Counted from the first letter of the stretch, positions 1 through 9,492 are shown. The stretch is DNA of 64,000 bases from Bacteroidaceae bacterium (GCA_011959205.1 BLLV01000149.1:1-64000); one strand, 5' to 3'. Numbers and translations: made by a program. Notes: generated by a model not told the origin, from the sequence alone.

Positions 1-88
1 TGATTATTTCAAGAGATTTTTCAGTGAAATTGTTAAAGGACGTAGGGATTATGAATATTTGTTACCCTTGACAATCGGACTGGAGTAA
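1..88 (+). CDS. C-terminal end of an unidentified CDS
   Basis: The first 88 bases hold an open frame (codons starting at base 2) that ends in TAA at 86-88. It encodes the last 28 residues of a protein whose start lies outside the window. The tail is basic and then hydrophobic, ending in ...PLTIGLE. I do not recognise the family. It lies in the same direction as the polysaccharide genes that follow, so it is probably another member of that locus. Confidence 0.5.
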   Translation, partial: DYFKRFFSEIVKGRRDYEYLLPLTIGLE

Positions 89-131
89 TAATAAATATTA
101 AAATTTAGTATCTTTTTTGATGTTATTTATT

Positions 132-160
132 GGAGAACCGCCTTGTGGCGGCTTTCCTTG
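132..160 (+). terminator. Weak hairpin between locus genes
   Basis: A short stem CCGCC-TTGT-GGCGG (138-151) is followed by a partly T-rich run (CTTTCCTT). It could be a weak terminator after the gene cut by the window edge. The rest of the 184-base spacer (89-272) shows nothing I can name, and I found no convincing promoter in front of the flippase gene. Confidence 0.3.
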
Positions 161-272
161 GAGTACACGTCATTTTTGGACGCTAACAGTAAGCTGAAAT
201 TGATGATCTTTTGGGGCGGGACATTTTGTTAGATGCTTTTTCTTTTAGCAAAGTGTATATAATCTTTTTATA

Positions 273-1805
273 ATGAAACAAATAATATCTGATACCAATA
301 AACGTCTTACGAAAAATACTATTTTTCTATATGTAAGGATGTTTCTTGTAATGGGGGTGGCTTTATATACGAGTCGAATAGTCATTGATTCATTGGGGGA
401 GATGGATTTTGGCATTTATAATATTGTAGGAGGAGTTATAGGGATGTTTGGATTTCTAAATTCTTCTATGACTGCAAGTACACAAAGATTCCTTATTTTT
501 GAATTAGGTAGGAATAATCAAAAGGGGGTGAAAAGAATCTTTTCATTGAGCCTTCAAACTCATGCCATAATTTCGTTGATATTGGTTCTTATTGCAGAAA
601 CAATAGGTCTATGGTTTTTATATAATAAACTCATTATTCCACAAGATAGATTTGAAGCTGCTTTATGGGTTTATCAATGTGCGGTAGTGTCAACTGTAAT
701 ATTGATAATGAGTGTGCCTTATAATGCTTTGATTATTGCACATGAAAAGATGTCAGCATTTGCATATATATCTATATTGGAAGTTTTGTTTAAATTGGGT
801 GTTGTTTTCTTTTTGTACCATTGGGAAGGCGATAAATTAGTTATATATGCTATTTTATTATTGATAGTTCAAGGGATTGTTAGATTGATTTATGGTATTT
901 ATTGTAGACAGAATTTCAAAGCCTATAAATATTCTTTTGTAAAAGATGGTCAAGGGATGAAAGAATTATTTTTTTTTGCAGGTTGGAATCTTATGGGCAA
1001 TTTTGCAGGTATTTCCTTTGTTCAAGGAACTAATATTATTCTCAATGTTTTTTGGGGTCCATTAATTAATGCAGCTAGGGGAATTTCTTTACAAGTGACA
1101 AATGCGCTAAATCAATTTTCTATTAATCTACAAATGGCATTGAATCCACAGATAACTAAAAGTTATGCTGCTAATAATTTGGATTATATGAGAAAATTAA
1201 TCTGTGTTAGTTCTAAATACACTGGTTATTTGCTTTTTATAGTATGTTTCCCTGTATGTCTAGAAATAGATTATATTTTAAAATTATGGCTTGGAGACAA
1301 TATTCCTGAATATACTTCTTCGTTTATTATATTGTCTGTTATTGCAACTGGAATAGATTCTATTTCAAATTCTGTAATGGTTGCAGCTAATGCGACTGGA
1401 AGGATAAAGAAATATCAAATGATTACTTCTTTGTGTTTATTGTCTATGTTACCTTTAGGATATTTGGTGTTATTTTGTGGTGGTTCTCCTATATCTGTAA
1501 TGATCCTATCTATAATTGTCGCATTTATTACAATGATAGTCCGTGTAATATTAGTTAACTCAATGATTGGTTTAAGTGTCTTTGAGTATTTAAGGGAGAG
1601 CATATTAAAATTAATGTTGGTAGCATCAGTAGCAATTATTATACCTTCTTATTGTAGATATTGTTTAAATCAAACGTTTTATTCTTTTGTTTTAGTTGTG
1701 ATTTTGAGTTTATGTTCTTCTGTTTTTTTCATATATGTATTAGGATTAAATCATTTAGAACGAAATATGATAAAAAAATATATAGAAAATTTTCAAAAGA
1801 AATAG
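273..1805 (+). CDS. Polysaccharide flippase (Wzx/MATE-like)
   Basis: A 510-residue integral membrane protein with about 12-14 hydrophobic segments along its whole length, the size and layout of polysaccharide-repeat flippases of the MOP superfamily. Such proteins move undecaprenyl-linked sugar repeat units from the inner to the outer face of the cytoplasmic membrane. The N-terminal stretch (residues 20-65, with TSRIVIDSLGEMDFGIYNIVGG) is the part most typical of Bacteroides capsule flippases. The ATG at 273 is the first start in the frame. It is followed by glycosyltransferase and polymerase-like genes in the same direction, which supports a Wzx/Wzy-dependent pathway. The DNA is strikingly A+T-rich, as is common for capsule and O-antigen genes exchanged between strains. 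The sugar unit it carries cannot be told from sequence. Confidence 0.85.
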   Translation: MKQIISDTNKRLTKNTIFLYVRMFLVMGVALYTSRIVIDSLGEMDFGIYNIVGGVIGMFGFLNSSMTASTQRFLIFELGRNNQKGVKRIFSLSLQTHAIISLILVLIAETIGLWFLYNKLIIPQDRFEAALWVYQCAVVSTVILIMSVPYNALIIAHEKMSAFAYISILEVLFKLGVVFFLYHWEGDKLVIYAILLLIVQGIVRLIYGIYCRQNFKAYKYSFVKDGQGMKELFFFAGWNLMGNFAGISFVQGTNIILNVFWGPLINAARGISLQVTNALNQFSINLQMALNPQITKSYAANNLDYMRKLICVSSKYTGYLLFIVCFPVCLEIDYILKLWLGDNIPEYTSSFIILSVIATGIDSISNSVMVAANATGRIKKYQMITSLCLLSMLPLGYLVLFCGGSPISVMILSIIVAFITMIVRVILVNSMIGLSVFEYLRESILKLMLVASVAIIIPSYCRYCLNQTFYSFVLVVILSLCSSVFFIYVLGLNHLERNMIKKYIENFQKK

Positions 1806-1919
1806 TGATAAATATAATATAAATACATCAAGATTTTATATACTCAAAATTCGATTTTGTAAAATCGACAAGAAATGATCTTTTAATGATATTGATGAAT
1901 TTGAAATAATATTTGGATA

Positions 1920-3143
1920 ATGAAGATAGTACATATACAGGCGTCAATGCCACCTTCTGGAAATGCAGCGTATCGACTTAGTACAATCATGCGAAATTAT
2001 GGATTGGATTCTTATGTTTTAAATTTGATGCCATCTTTTAAAAAGGATAATGCTTATGTCAATGTAGCTAAGCGAGGAAGAATCTTTGGAAAAATTGTAG
2101 ATTATGGAGTTAAAAAGATAAAGACTTTCCGTATAAGAAAAGATGTTTATTTTTATACACCTTTGCCTGCTATAGGACGAGATCTTGTTTCAATGTCCTT
2201 GATAATGGAAGCGGATGTTATATATGTCCATTGGGTTTCAGGTTTGTTGTCTATTGATAATATAGAAAATTTAGCAAAGACGGGTAAACCTATATTCTTT
2301 TTTATGCATGATATGTGGACTTTTACTGGAGGATGCCATCATAGTATGGAGTGCGAAGGGTATCATTTGTCATGTGAAAATTGTAATATGTTCGAATGGC
2401 ATTCTTTTTTTCCTTGTGCACATTTAAAATCTAAAGAAAGATTGTTTTCAAAATATTCAAATCTTAATTTCATATCTCCAAGTCGATGGATGGCAAGTTG
2501 TGCTAAAAAATCATTTGCGTTAAGAAATAAAATAGTATATACAATTCCTAATGTGATAGATGAAACAATATTTAAACCTATTGATAAGAAAGTCGTTCGT
2601 CAGATTTTGAATTTGCCACAAGATAGAATAATTATCACTTTTGGTTGTGTTGCGGGGCAAGATAATCCTTATAAAGGTTGGAAATATCTTGAGGAAGCAA
2701 TAAATAGAATAGATTTAGATAATATTCTGGTAGTAGTATATGGGAGTGGTTATAATCAAGAAACGGTTGACAATACAGAATATCCCATTCGTTTTTTAGG
2801 TAGAGTATATGATGATACTATGTTGTCTCTTATATGTAATGCAAGTGACCTTTTTGTTACACCATCTTTATGTGAGAGTTTCTCCCTTGTTATATTAGAA
2901 AATATCTTGTGTGGAACTCCAGTTGTTGGTTTTGATACAACAGGCATACCGGAGCTAGTAAAAACAGGTCAAACAGGATATCTGGCAAAATTTAAAGATT
3001 CTGATGATTTAGCGAAAGGCATTAGAAGTATACTAAATAAAGAAATTACTTTTGATATGGGGCAATATAGAAATTCTTATTCATCAAGAAATATTATAGA
3101 AAGCCATATAAAACTGATTAATCAATATCTAAAAATTGAATAA
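1920..3143 (+). CDS. Glycosyltransferase family 4
   Basis: A 407-residue GT-B-fold glycosyltransferase. The N-terminal half has a Rossmann-type start (MKIVHIQASMPPSGNAAYRL) and the conserved HDMWTFTGGCHH region near residue 130. The C-terminal half carries the GT4 donor-binding signature: a CESFSLVILENILCGTPVVGFDTTGIPELV run near residues 315-345, with the E-x7-E pair. No signal peptide or membrane segment is seen, so it should act at the cytoplasmic face, adding a sugar to a lipid-linked intermediate. It sits 114 bases after the flippase and is A+T-rich like its neighbours. A cysteine cluster at residues 137-160 (GCHHSMECEG...SCENCNMF) recurs in a GT4 subgroup and may be structural. Donor and acceptor are unknown. 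Confidence 0.85.
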   Translation: MKIVHIQASMPPSGNAAYRLSTIMRNYGLDSYVLNLMPSFKKDNAYVNVAKRGRIFGKIVDYGVKKIKTFRIRKDVYFYTPLPAIGRDLVSMSLIMEADVIYVHWVSGLLSIDNIENLAKTGKPIFFFMHDMWTFTGGCHHSMECEGYHLSCENCNMFEWHSFFPCAHLKSKERLFSKYSNLNFISPSRWMASCAKKSFALRNKIVYTIPNVIDETIFKPIDKKVVRQILNLPQDRIIITFGCVAGQDNPYKGWKYLEEAINRIDLDNILVVVYGSGYNQETVDNTEYPIRFLGRVYDDTMLSLICNASDLFVTPSLCESFSLVILENILCGTPVVGFDTTGIPELVKTGQTGYLAKFKDSDDLAKGIRSILNKEITFDMGQYRNSYSSRNIIESHIKLINQYLKIE

Positions 3144-3455
3144 AGATATGTTGGATGATTTGATATATTCAATATATGCTGAACGACTCCCAATTTATGG
3201 TGGGCAGAGGAAATGATTCTCGTGCGCTATTTCATTGTTGTTATTTATATGTTCTTTAATAGAATATATAAGATTGTGTAATGAGGACATTGCTTTGAGT
3301 ATATATCATTAGAACTTTTCGTGAACTAATTGTTGTAACAAGGAATATATGAGGCAAACACTTAAATAGGAATTCAAATTTGAATCTGTGATATTGTGCT
3401 GTTGTATAGGCACATATAAAATAGTGTGAATTTAGAAAAATCTTAAATGTTTTAG
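3144..3455 (+). other. A+T-rich spacer, possible decayed sequence
   Basis: These 312 bases separate the GT4 gene from the polymerase-like gene. No intact reading frame with family resemblance is visible on either strand. A short open stretch (about 22 codons from the ATG at 3213) begins with hydrophobic residues and stops quickly, so a decayed gene is possible but unproven. I see no clear promoter or hairpin. Confidence 0.3.
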
Positions 3456-4748
3456 ATGAAAGGATTAATGTTGTCGCCCAAAATTTTGCACACACTAAGT
3501 TTTCTTCTGATTCTTATGACTATTTGTCATGCGAATGTATGTATGGAAGAAGATATGTATTTTGGTAATTGGTTAATGTTCTCTGTTCAGATTGCGGTGA
3601 TAACCATAATTTATATGTATAGGAATGTGTTATGTCCAAAATACTTAACAGAGGATTATAAATATGTGAATCTTTATTTAAGATGGACTTACATATTATC
3701 TGTCATAGGATTTGTTGTTGCAGATAATTACATTGAATATCGTCAGTTATTTGTGGGGATTGTTTCTTTATTGGTTCCTGTATTGTGTTGGTTGTTTTGT
3801 AGACCTACTATTTCTTTGAACTTATTGTCTACATGGTATAAATATGCTTGGTTTCCATTCTTGTTTTTATTTTATTTTAAATTAGGCTTTACTCAATTCT
3901 ATATGCAGCCTATATTGGTTCTTGTTTGTCTTTTCCCTTTATTCCCCAAGAAAACAGCTATGATGATTTTGTTGTTGGGAGTCCTCTTGGCAACAAAAGA
4001 TATAGAAGAAGAAAGGGCACCATTCATAAAAGCAACTGTAGCTATATTAACAGGAATTGCAATATATATTCGTAATGTGTTGCCAACCAAAATAATTAGA
4101 ATTGGACGGGTATTCTGTTTTTTTTGTAGTGTAATAGTCTTTGTTTTTGTATTTGGTGATGCTTATGATGTATTTGCAGGAAAGGCGGATGTTGAAGAAG
4201 TAGTGCATAGTAACAAAGAACGTGACGTGGTGGAGAAAGATACACGAAGTTTGTTGTATATTGATGTGGTAACTTCTGCTATTGATAATGAATATTTAAT
4301 TTGGGGACGTACTCCTGCCAGAGGATTTGATATCACCTATAGCGGTGTTTTGTTTTGGTTTGATAAAACAATATCTTATAACAAAAATGAACGTCACAAG
4401 AATGAAATGGTTTTGTCTAATATATTGACTTGGGAGGGATTGGTTGGTCTTCTTTTGTTTTCATTAATATATATACGTGGTAGTTATCTTGCAGTTTATA
4501 GATCAAATAATAAAATCATACCCATATTAGGGTGTTTTATCGCTTGGAGATGGTCATGGGGGTGGGTTGAGGATGCGAATAATTTTCTTATAACGGATGT
4601 GGATCTATGGGCTTTAATTGCTATCTGTTATTCTTCCTATTTTAGGCGTATGAGCGATGGAGAATTCATTGTTTGGGCTAATGGCTTATTATCTAAAAAA
4701 CACAGACAACTTTTTCAACGATTAAAAATAGAAGAAAGAAATGATTAA
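3456..4748 (+). CDS. O-antigen polymerase/ligase-like membrane protein (Wzy candidate)
   Basis: A 430-residue polytopic membrane protein with roughly ten hydrophobic helices and a hydrophilic loop at about residues 235-310, between two sets of helices. A large loop late in the sequence and poor conservation are typical of Wzy polymerases and WaaL-type ligases. The loop contains a run of acidic and arginine residues (KERDVVEKDTRSLLYIDVV) and a GRTPARGFD segment that could contact sugar phosphates. It lies in a locus with a flippase and glycosyltransferases and no other polymerase candidate, so a Wzy role is inferred from context. Its last codons overlap the next gene by 8 bases, which suggests one transcript. 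Confidence 0.6.
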   Translation: MKGLMLSPKILHTLSFLLILMTICHANVCMEEDMYFGNWLMFSVQIAVITIIYMYRNVLCPKYLTEDYKYVNLYLRWTYILSVIGFVVADNYIEYRQLFVGIVSLLVPVLCWLFCRPTISLNLLSTWYKYAWFPFLFLFYFKLGFTQFYMQPILVLVCLFPLFPKKTAMMILLLGVLLATKDIEEERAPFIKATVAILTGIAIYIRNVLPTKIIRIGRVFCFFCSVIVFVFVFGDAYDVFAGKADVEEVVHSNKERDVVEKDTRSLLYIDVVTSAIDNEYLIWGRTPARGFDITYSGVLFWFDKTISYNKNERHKNEMVLSNILTWEGLVGLLLFSLIYIRGSYLAVYRSNNKIIPILGCFIAWRWSWGWVEDANNFLITDVDLWALIAICYSSYFRRMSDGEFIVWANGLLSKKHRQLFQRLKIEERND

Positions 4749-5871
4749 AACTATATTAACTATATTAAAGGATAGGTATCCTGAGCGTGCTCAAAGGTTA
4801 GGACGCTTTTTTCGTGCTAAAGAATTGACCAATATTAACTTGAATTTATGTGATAAACAACAGCTGAGAGTCTTGATATGTTATACTAATATGCTTGATA
4901 TAAATTATGAAAATCCGTGTCATGCTAATATTTTGCATGCAACGCAAATGATTCATTATTTTATTAAAAGAGGGTATTGTGTTGATTTTTGTCATTATGC
5001 AGATAGAGCGGCTTTTAAATTTCTAGGACACCATAAGTATGATGTAATTATAGGTCAAGGTTATTCATATAAAGAATTCTGTACAAAAATGAATATACCG
5101 ATTAGAGTAAATTTTGTAACAGAGAATCATCCTTTAGTTGTGGAAACAAAATACAAAGAAAGGCTGGACTATTTTAGAGAGCGTCATCCTAAAATAAAAA
5201 CAAATGCTGATATAAAAAGAAATGGGGTTATAGATGTAGAACAATTTATGATTTCTACTCATGGTATTCTTATGAATTCAGATTTTAATGCACTGAATTT
5301 TAAAGAGTTTAATAGATTGAGACAAATAAATTCTAATGCTATTTATAATGAGGAATGGAAATTCCCTGATGTAGATATCGCAGAAGTAATTTCTGAGAAC
5401 AGAGGAAATATATTATGGTTTGGTTCTGGTGGATTTATTCATAAAGGTTTAGACATCGTAATAGATGCCGTAAAGGAGCTGCCTGATATATCATTGAATT
5501 GTTATGGCATACGAAAAGAAGAGTATTCATTATTTGATAAGTTGAAAGGGAAAAATATTTTCAATAGAGGTCGTATAAATGTGATGTCGGAGACCTTTAA
5601 TAGAGAGATTGTACTTAAACATAATTTTTTAGTGTTTCCTTCTTGCTCAGAAGGAATGAGTACGGCGGTAGCTACTTGTATGGCATATGGCATTATACCA
5701 ATTATAACAAAAGAATGTGGTTTTGCATCTGCTAGTTGTATGATTATATTGGATGACTTTCATATTACTTGTGTCAGAGACGCAATACAAAAGACATTAT
5801 TAATGTCTAATGATGAAATATTGAAATGCGTCAAGATTGTTTCAAATATGCAAGAGAACAATTCTCTTTAA
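4741..5871 (+). CDS. Glycosyltransferase with a C-terminal frameshift
   Basis: A 376-residue protein whose second half looks like a GT4-type domain: GNILWFGSGGFIHKGLDIVIDA near residue 220-240 and the donor-site region FPSCSEGMSTAVATCMAYGIIPIIT near 300-325. The frame ends at 5871 with a short tail. Immediately after residue 368 another frame continues with a typical glycosyltransferase C-terminus (a segment starting EQFSLMKFDESF, ending at a TAA at 5922-5924). A single-base change near 5850-5860 would join the two, so the gene appears to carry a frameshift that replaces about 22-24 C-terminal residues by 5-6. The catalytic domain is intact, and the protein may still work. The change could also be a sequencing error or phase variation, although no long homopolymer lies at the junction. 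Confidence 0.7.
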   Translation: MIKTILTILKDRYPERAQRLGRFFRAKELTNINLNLCDKQQLRVLICYTNMLDINYENPCHANILHATQMIHYFIKRGYCVDFCHYADRAAFKFLGHHKYDVIIGQGYSYKEFCTKMNIPIRVNFVTENHPLVVETKYKERLDYFRERHPKIKTNADIKRNGVIDVEQFMISTHGILMNSDFNALNFKEFNRLRQINSNAIYNEEWKFPDVDIAEVISENRGNILWFGSGGFIHKGLDIVIDAVKELPDISLNCYGIRKEEYSLFDKLKGKNIFNRGRINVMSETFNREIVLKHNFLVFPSCSEGMSTAVATCMAYGIIPIITKECGFASASCMIILDDFHITCVRDAIQKTLLMSNDEILKCVKIVSNMQENNSL

Positions 5872-5952
5872 TGAAATTTGATGAGTCATTTAGAATAATA
5901 ATGGATGAAATTCTTGGGATATAACTTTTAAAAATTTATATAAGTGTTGTCT

Positions 5953-6702
5953 ATGAAATTTAATGTTTCCATAATTATTGCAACTTATAATTCTGAGAGA
6001 ACTATAAAAAGAGCACTTGAAAGTGTCATGAATCAAACTTATCAAAACTGGGAGTGTTTGGTTATTGATGGAAATTCAAAAGATAAAACGATAGAAATTG
6101 TAAATAATTTTGTAAAACTTGATTCTCGCTTTCGTTATATATCAGAATCTGATAATGGTATATATGATGCATTTAACAAAGGGTGGCAAAAGGCTAAAGG
6201 CAAATGGATTTATTATCTTGGTAGTGATGATTGGTTGGAGGAAGATGGTTTGCGCCTGCTTATGAAAGAAGAAGATGTGAATGCTGTAATTTTAAGTGGT
6301 GATACTAATTTGATACGTTTAGATGGTAGTATTAGATGTTTAAAATCAGGGCTTCCAAATTTGGGTTGTCATCAAGGCATGGTAATGCTGAGGGATGTAA
6401 TAGAGCAAATGAAAGGTTTTGATGAACAATATCATATAATAGCAGATTATGATCTAATTGTTAGAATTATAAATGCAGGTTATAAGATGAAATTAGTACA
6501 TGTCGTTGTTGCTAATTTTGTAATAGGTGGAACTTCGCAAGCTTTGAAAAATGTACCTATTTATTTTAAGGAAAGATATGAAATTAATAAAAAATTTTTA
6601 ATGATTAAGAATCCGCTTCTTTCAACTATAAATACTGTTTTGAAGAAATCAATATCTGTCATTATTAGGAGATTTTTTTATTATATAAAACAAATAATAT
6701 GA
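5953..6702 (+). CDS. Glycosyltransferase family 2
   Basis: A 249-residue GT-A glycosyltransferase. It opens with MKFNVSIIIATYNSERTIKRAL, then the nucleotide-sugar site (LVIDGNSKDKT) and a DxD-like metal site (YYLGSDDW near residue 95). A HQGMVMLRDV segment and an ADYDLIVRI segment are typical of the subgroup acting on bacterial surface glycans. A GTG at 5944 could extend it by three codons, but the ATG at 5953 fits the family start better. The stop overlaps the start of the cytidylyltransferase gene by 4 bases (ATGA type), indicating translational coupling. A weakly hydrophobic C-terminal patch could associate with the membrane. Confidence 0.85.
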   Translation: MKFNVSIIIATYNSERTIKRALESVMNQTYQNWECLVIDGNSKDKTIEIVNNFVKLDSRFRYISESDNGIYDAFNKGWQKAKGKWIYYLGSDDWLEEDGLRLLMKEEDVNAVILSGDTNLIRLDGSIRCLKSGLPNLGCHQGMVMLRDVIEQMKGFDEQYHIIADYDLIVRIINAGYKMKLVHVVVANFVIGGTSQALKNVPIYFKERYEINKKFLMIKNPLLSTINTVLKKSISVIIRRFFYYIKQII

Positions 6703-7421
6703 ATGTTGCAATAATTATTGCGGGAGGTTCAGGTCATCGAATGGGTCAGGACATTCCGAAACAGTTTATCAATGTGTATGATAAACCTGTCCTCATATAT
6801 ACATTGGAAGGATTTCAGCGACATCCTCAAATAGATGCTATTGAGGTGGTATGCATTGACGGTTGGCATGATGTTCTTTGGGCTTATGCTCATCAGTTTA
6901 ATATCACTAAACTTAAATGGGTGATAAGTGGAGGGAATACTGGTCAGGAGAGCATAAGAAATGGTGTATTCAATCTTGAAGGTAAAGCAGGTGCTGATGA
7001 TATAGTAGTGATCCATGATGGTATTCGACCATTAGTGGACGAAACGGTTCTTACGGATGTGATCATGAAGGCTCAAAAGTATGGAAATGCAGTGACCTCA
7101 TTGCCTTATAATGAACAAATTTTTGTAGTGGATCCTGACGACAAGAATACAACCAAACAATATATTCCACGTGAAAGTCTAAGAAGAGTTTCCACTCCAC
7201 AAGCTTATCAGTTTGAAAAATTGGATTGGGCATATCATGAGGCATTTGAAAGAGAGATAGGTATTTATGGTTCTTCCTATACTAATACGATGATGGTAGA
7301 ATTGGGGGAAACCCTTCATTTTGCAGCTGGTTCAGATAAAAATATCAAATTGACAACGAAGGATGATTTGGAAATGTTTAAAGGATATTTGAAAAAGGAA
7401 AAAGATAATTGGCTGAAATAA
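6699..7421 (+). CDS. IspD/TarI-type sugar-alcohol phosphate cytidylyltransferase
   Basis: A 240-residue nucleotidyltransferase of the IspD/TarI/Bcs1 group, which couples CTP to an alditol or sugar phosphate. The CTP-binding loop is clear at the N-terminus (IIAGGSGHRMGQDIPKQF, residues 5-22), followed by the conserved VVIHDGIRPLVDE segment near residue 105 and a TPQAYQFEKLDWAY segment near 165. Context argues against the isoprenoid enzyme IspD. It is embedded between a glycosyltransferase and an SDR gene plus a LicD gene, a trio seen repeatedly in Bacteroides surface-glycan loci, where it probably makes a CDP-activated unit for LicD-type transfer. The substrate (ribitol-P, glycerol-P or other) is not readable from the sequence. 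It overlaps genes on both sides. Confidence 0.8.
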   Translation: MNVAIIIAGGSGHRMGQDIPKQFINVYDKPVLIYTLEGFQRHPQIDAIEVVCIDGWHDVLWAYAHQFNITKLKWVISGGNTGQESIRNGVFNLEGKAGADDIVVIHDGIRPLVDETVLTDVIMKAQKYGNAVTSLPYNEQIFVVDPDDKNTTKQYIPRESLRRVSTPQAYQFEKLDWAYHEAFEREIGIYGSSYTNTMMVELGETLHFAAGSDKNIKLTTKDDLEMFKGYLKKEKDNWLK

Positions 7422-8479
7422 TGAAACTGATAGAAAATGCATTGTATCAAGAGGATATAATGAATGTTGTTGCTCAACCTGTTCCTTGGAATAAGTTACA
7501 AGATAAGACCTTGTTGATTTCTGGGGCTACCGGACTTGTTGGTAACTTTTTGATAGATGTTGTCATGTATTTGAATAAGGAACGAAAATTGAATTGTAAG
7601 ATTTATGCTCTTGGAAGAAATGAGGATAAGGCTAAATTAAAATTCGGTTATTGTTACGAATCTTCCTTATTTCAGTTTATATCATACGATATCAATCTTC
7701 CTTTTGTGAGAAATGATATAGGTGATGTGGACTATGTTCTTCATTTGGCAAGTAATACGCATCCGATAGCTTATGCTACAGATCCGATAGGAACTATAAC
7801 CACTAATATTATTGGAACTCAGAATATGTTGGAGTTTGCTTGTGCCCATCATGCATTGCGTTGCGCTTTTGTTTCTTCAAATGAAATTTATGGTGAGAAT
7901 AGGGGAGATGTTGAAACATTTGAAGAAAAATATTGTGGATATATTGATTGTAATACCATGAGGGCAGGTTATCCTGAGAGCAAAAGGTGTGGTGAGGCTT
8001 TATGTCAGGCTTATATCAAACAGCGAGGATTGGATATAGTGATTCCGCGTTTAACCCGTTCCTATGGTCCGACAATGTTGATGAATGACACTAAGGCTAT
8101 ATCTCAATTTATTTGCAAAGCTATTGCGGGGGAGGATATTGTGCTTAAGAGTAAAGGAACTCAGTATTATTCTTATACTTACATGGCAGATGCCGTATGT
8201 GGATTGTTCTATATTCTGTTAGTAGGAGAAAGGGGAGAAGCGTATAATGTCGCTGACGAAGCTTCGGATATTATGTTAAAGGATCTGGCTAAGATTATTG
8301 CAAATATTGTGGGAAAAAATGTCGTATTTGATATTCCTGATGCGGTGGAGTGTGCAGGCTACAGTAAAGCGACGAAGGCAAGGCTTGATAGTGCAAAACT
8401 TCAAAAACTAGGCTGGAGGGCTATGTATGATATTCAATCAGGAATACAAAGGACAATTAAAATATTGAGTAAATTATGA
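7421..8479 (+). CDS. NAD-dependent epimerase/dehydratase (extended SDR)
   Basis: A 352-residue extended short-chain dehydrogenase. The dinucleotide-binding loop SGATGLVGNFLID lies near residue 30, the conserved HLASNTHPIAYATDP region near residue 110, and the catalytic Y-x3-K as YPESK near residue 185. The fold matches UDP-glucuronate decarboxylase/epimerase-like enzymes. An upstream TTG at 7409 could add four codons, but the ATG at 7421, overlapping the TAA of the cytidylyltransferase gene by one base, is the better start. Placed between an IspD/TarI-type enzyme and LicD, it probably modifies the CDP-linked or sugar-alcohol precursor that those enzymes use. Its stop overlaps the start of licD by 4 bases. 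Confidence 0.8.
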   Translation: MKLIENALYQEDIMNVVAQPVPWNKLQDKTLLISGATGLVGNFLIDVVMYLNKERKLNCKIYALGRNEDKAKLKFGYCYESSLFQFISYDINLPFVRNDIGDVDYVLHLASNTHPIAYATDPIGTITTNIIGTQNMLEFACAHHALRCAFVSSNEIYGENRGDVETFEEKYCGYIDCNTMRAGYPESKRCGEALCQAYIKQRGLDIVIPRLTRSYGPTMLMNDTKAISQFICKAIAGEDIVLKSKGTQYYSYTYMADAVCGLFYILLVGERGEAYNVADEASDIMLKDLAKIIANIVGKNVVFDIPDAVECAGYSKATKARLDSAKLQKLGWRAMYDIQSGIQRTIKILSKL

Positions 8480-9312
8480 TGGATAAGTATGAACATCTAA
8501 ATGAAATTCAACGGGTTGGTCTGAATATCTTGAAAGAGATTCTTGTTATTTGTAAACGTCATAATTTGACGTATTATGTATATGGGGGAACTCTATTAGG
8601 GGCTGTACGTCATCAAGGTTTTATTCCGTGGGATGATGATGTGGATATTGCAATGTCTTGTAAAGATTTCGAGAGATTGAAGCAGTATCAGAATGAATTT
8701 CCACAATATATGTTTTTAGATACAATTCAACAGAAAGGGCATCAATGGACTGCTGCTCATGTTGTGGATACAAGGTATAAACTTGAGGTCGGAAAAGGCC
8801 TGAAAAGAGCAGAAATGCCTGTTTGGGTAGATATTCTCATTATTGACGGTGTGCCTAATCCTGGAACTTTTAAATATAAGATGTTTAGTGTGGCATATCT
8901 GACTGCTAGGTTATTTTATAAATTTTCTAATTTTAGTAATGAGGTTGATTTGGAGAAGGAACGTTCTAATATAGAGTCATTCTTCATTTCTTTTGCTAAA
9001 ATTACTCGAATTGAAAAAGTAATAAGTCAGCATTGGGCAGGATGTTTTATAGACTGGGTATCTCGCAGATATGATTTGGATAAATGTGAATATGGCGCGA
9101 CTTTGGGAGGACCACAGAAAATGGGTGAGACACAGCCTAAGTATTGGTTTGGTAAAGGGAGAGAACTTCCTTTCGAGGATATTATGGTAAATGGCATGAC
9201 TGAAACGGAAAGCTTCCTTATTAAATTTTATGGACACAATTATATGACTCCTCCACCACTTGATAAAAGGAACCAGCATAATGTAAAATTGATTGGGAAG
9301 AGTTCTATTTAG
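8476..9312 (+). CDS. LicD family phosphotransferase
   Basis: A 278-residue LicD-type protein. Visible family features are the helical start with LNEIQRVGLNILKEI, the YVYGGTLLGAVRHQGFIPWDDDVDIAM block (residues about 34-60, with G-x-L-L-G-A-x-R-H and the metal-binding D-D-D-V-D), and a C-terminal DYM/PP-type end (YMTPPPLDKRNQH). LicD enzymes transfer phosphocholine or phospho-alditols from CDP carriers to surface glycans. Together with the two preceding overlapping genes it forms a coherent module: make a CDP-activated group, adjust it, transfer it. The group transferred is unknown. An ATG three bases later (8479) is an equally possible start. Confidence 0.85.
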   Translation: MMDKYEHLNEIQRVGLNILKEILVICKRHNLTYYVYGGTLLGAVRHQGFIPWDDDVDIAMSCKDFERLKQYQNEFPQYMFLDTIQQKGHQWTAAHVVDTRYKLEVGKGLKRAEMPVWVDILIIDGVPNPGTFKYKMFSVAYLTARLFYKFSNFSNEVDLEKERSNIESFFISFAKITRIEKVISQHWAGCFIDWVSRRYDLDKCEYGATLGGPQKMGETQPKYWFGKGRELPFEDIMVNGMTETESFLIKFYGHNYMTPPPLDKRNQHNVKLIGKSSI

Positions 9313-9492
9313 AATATGAATAAATATTTAAATTAAGATTCAGGAATTGATATCTTAGACTATGAACTAAATTTAAAGATGTTGCGATATGGATCTTTGT
9401 ATGTTTTGTTTGATGTAATTTTTAATGATTCCTCATGCGAAAAAATCTATTTTTTTATCTGCTGAGGACTATTGTATGTTTAGTGATAAATT

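Noticed and set aside
6699..7421. Isoprenoid-pathway IspD
   Set aside because: Its place inside a glycan locus with overlapping SDR and LicD genes points to a TarI-like cytidylyltransferase. The housekeeping ispD would be elsewhere.
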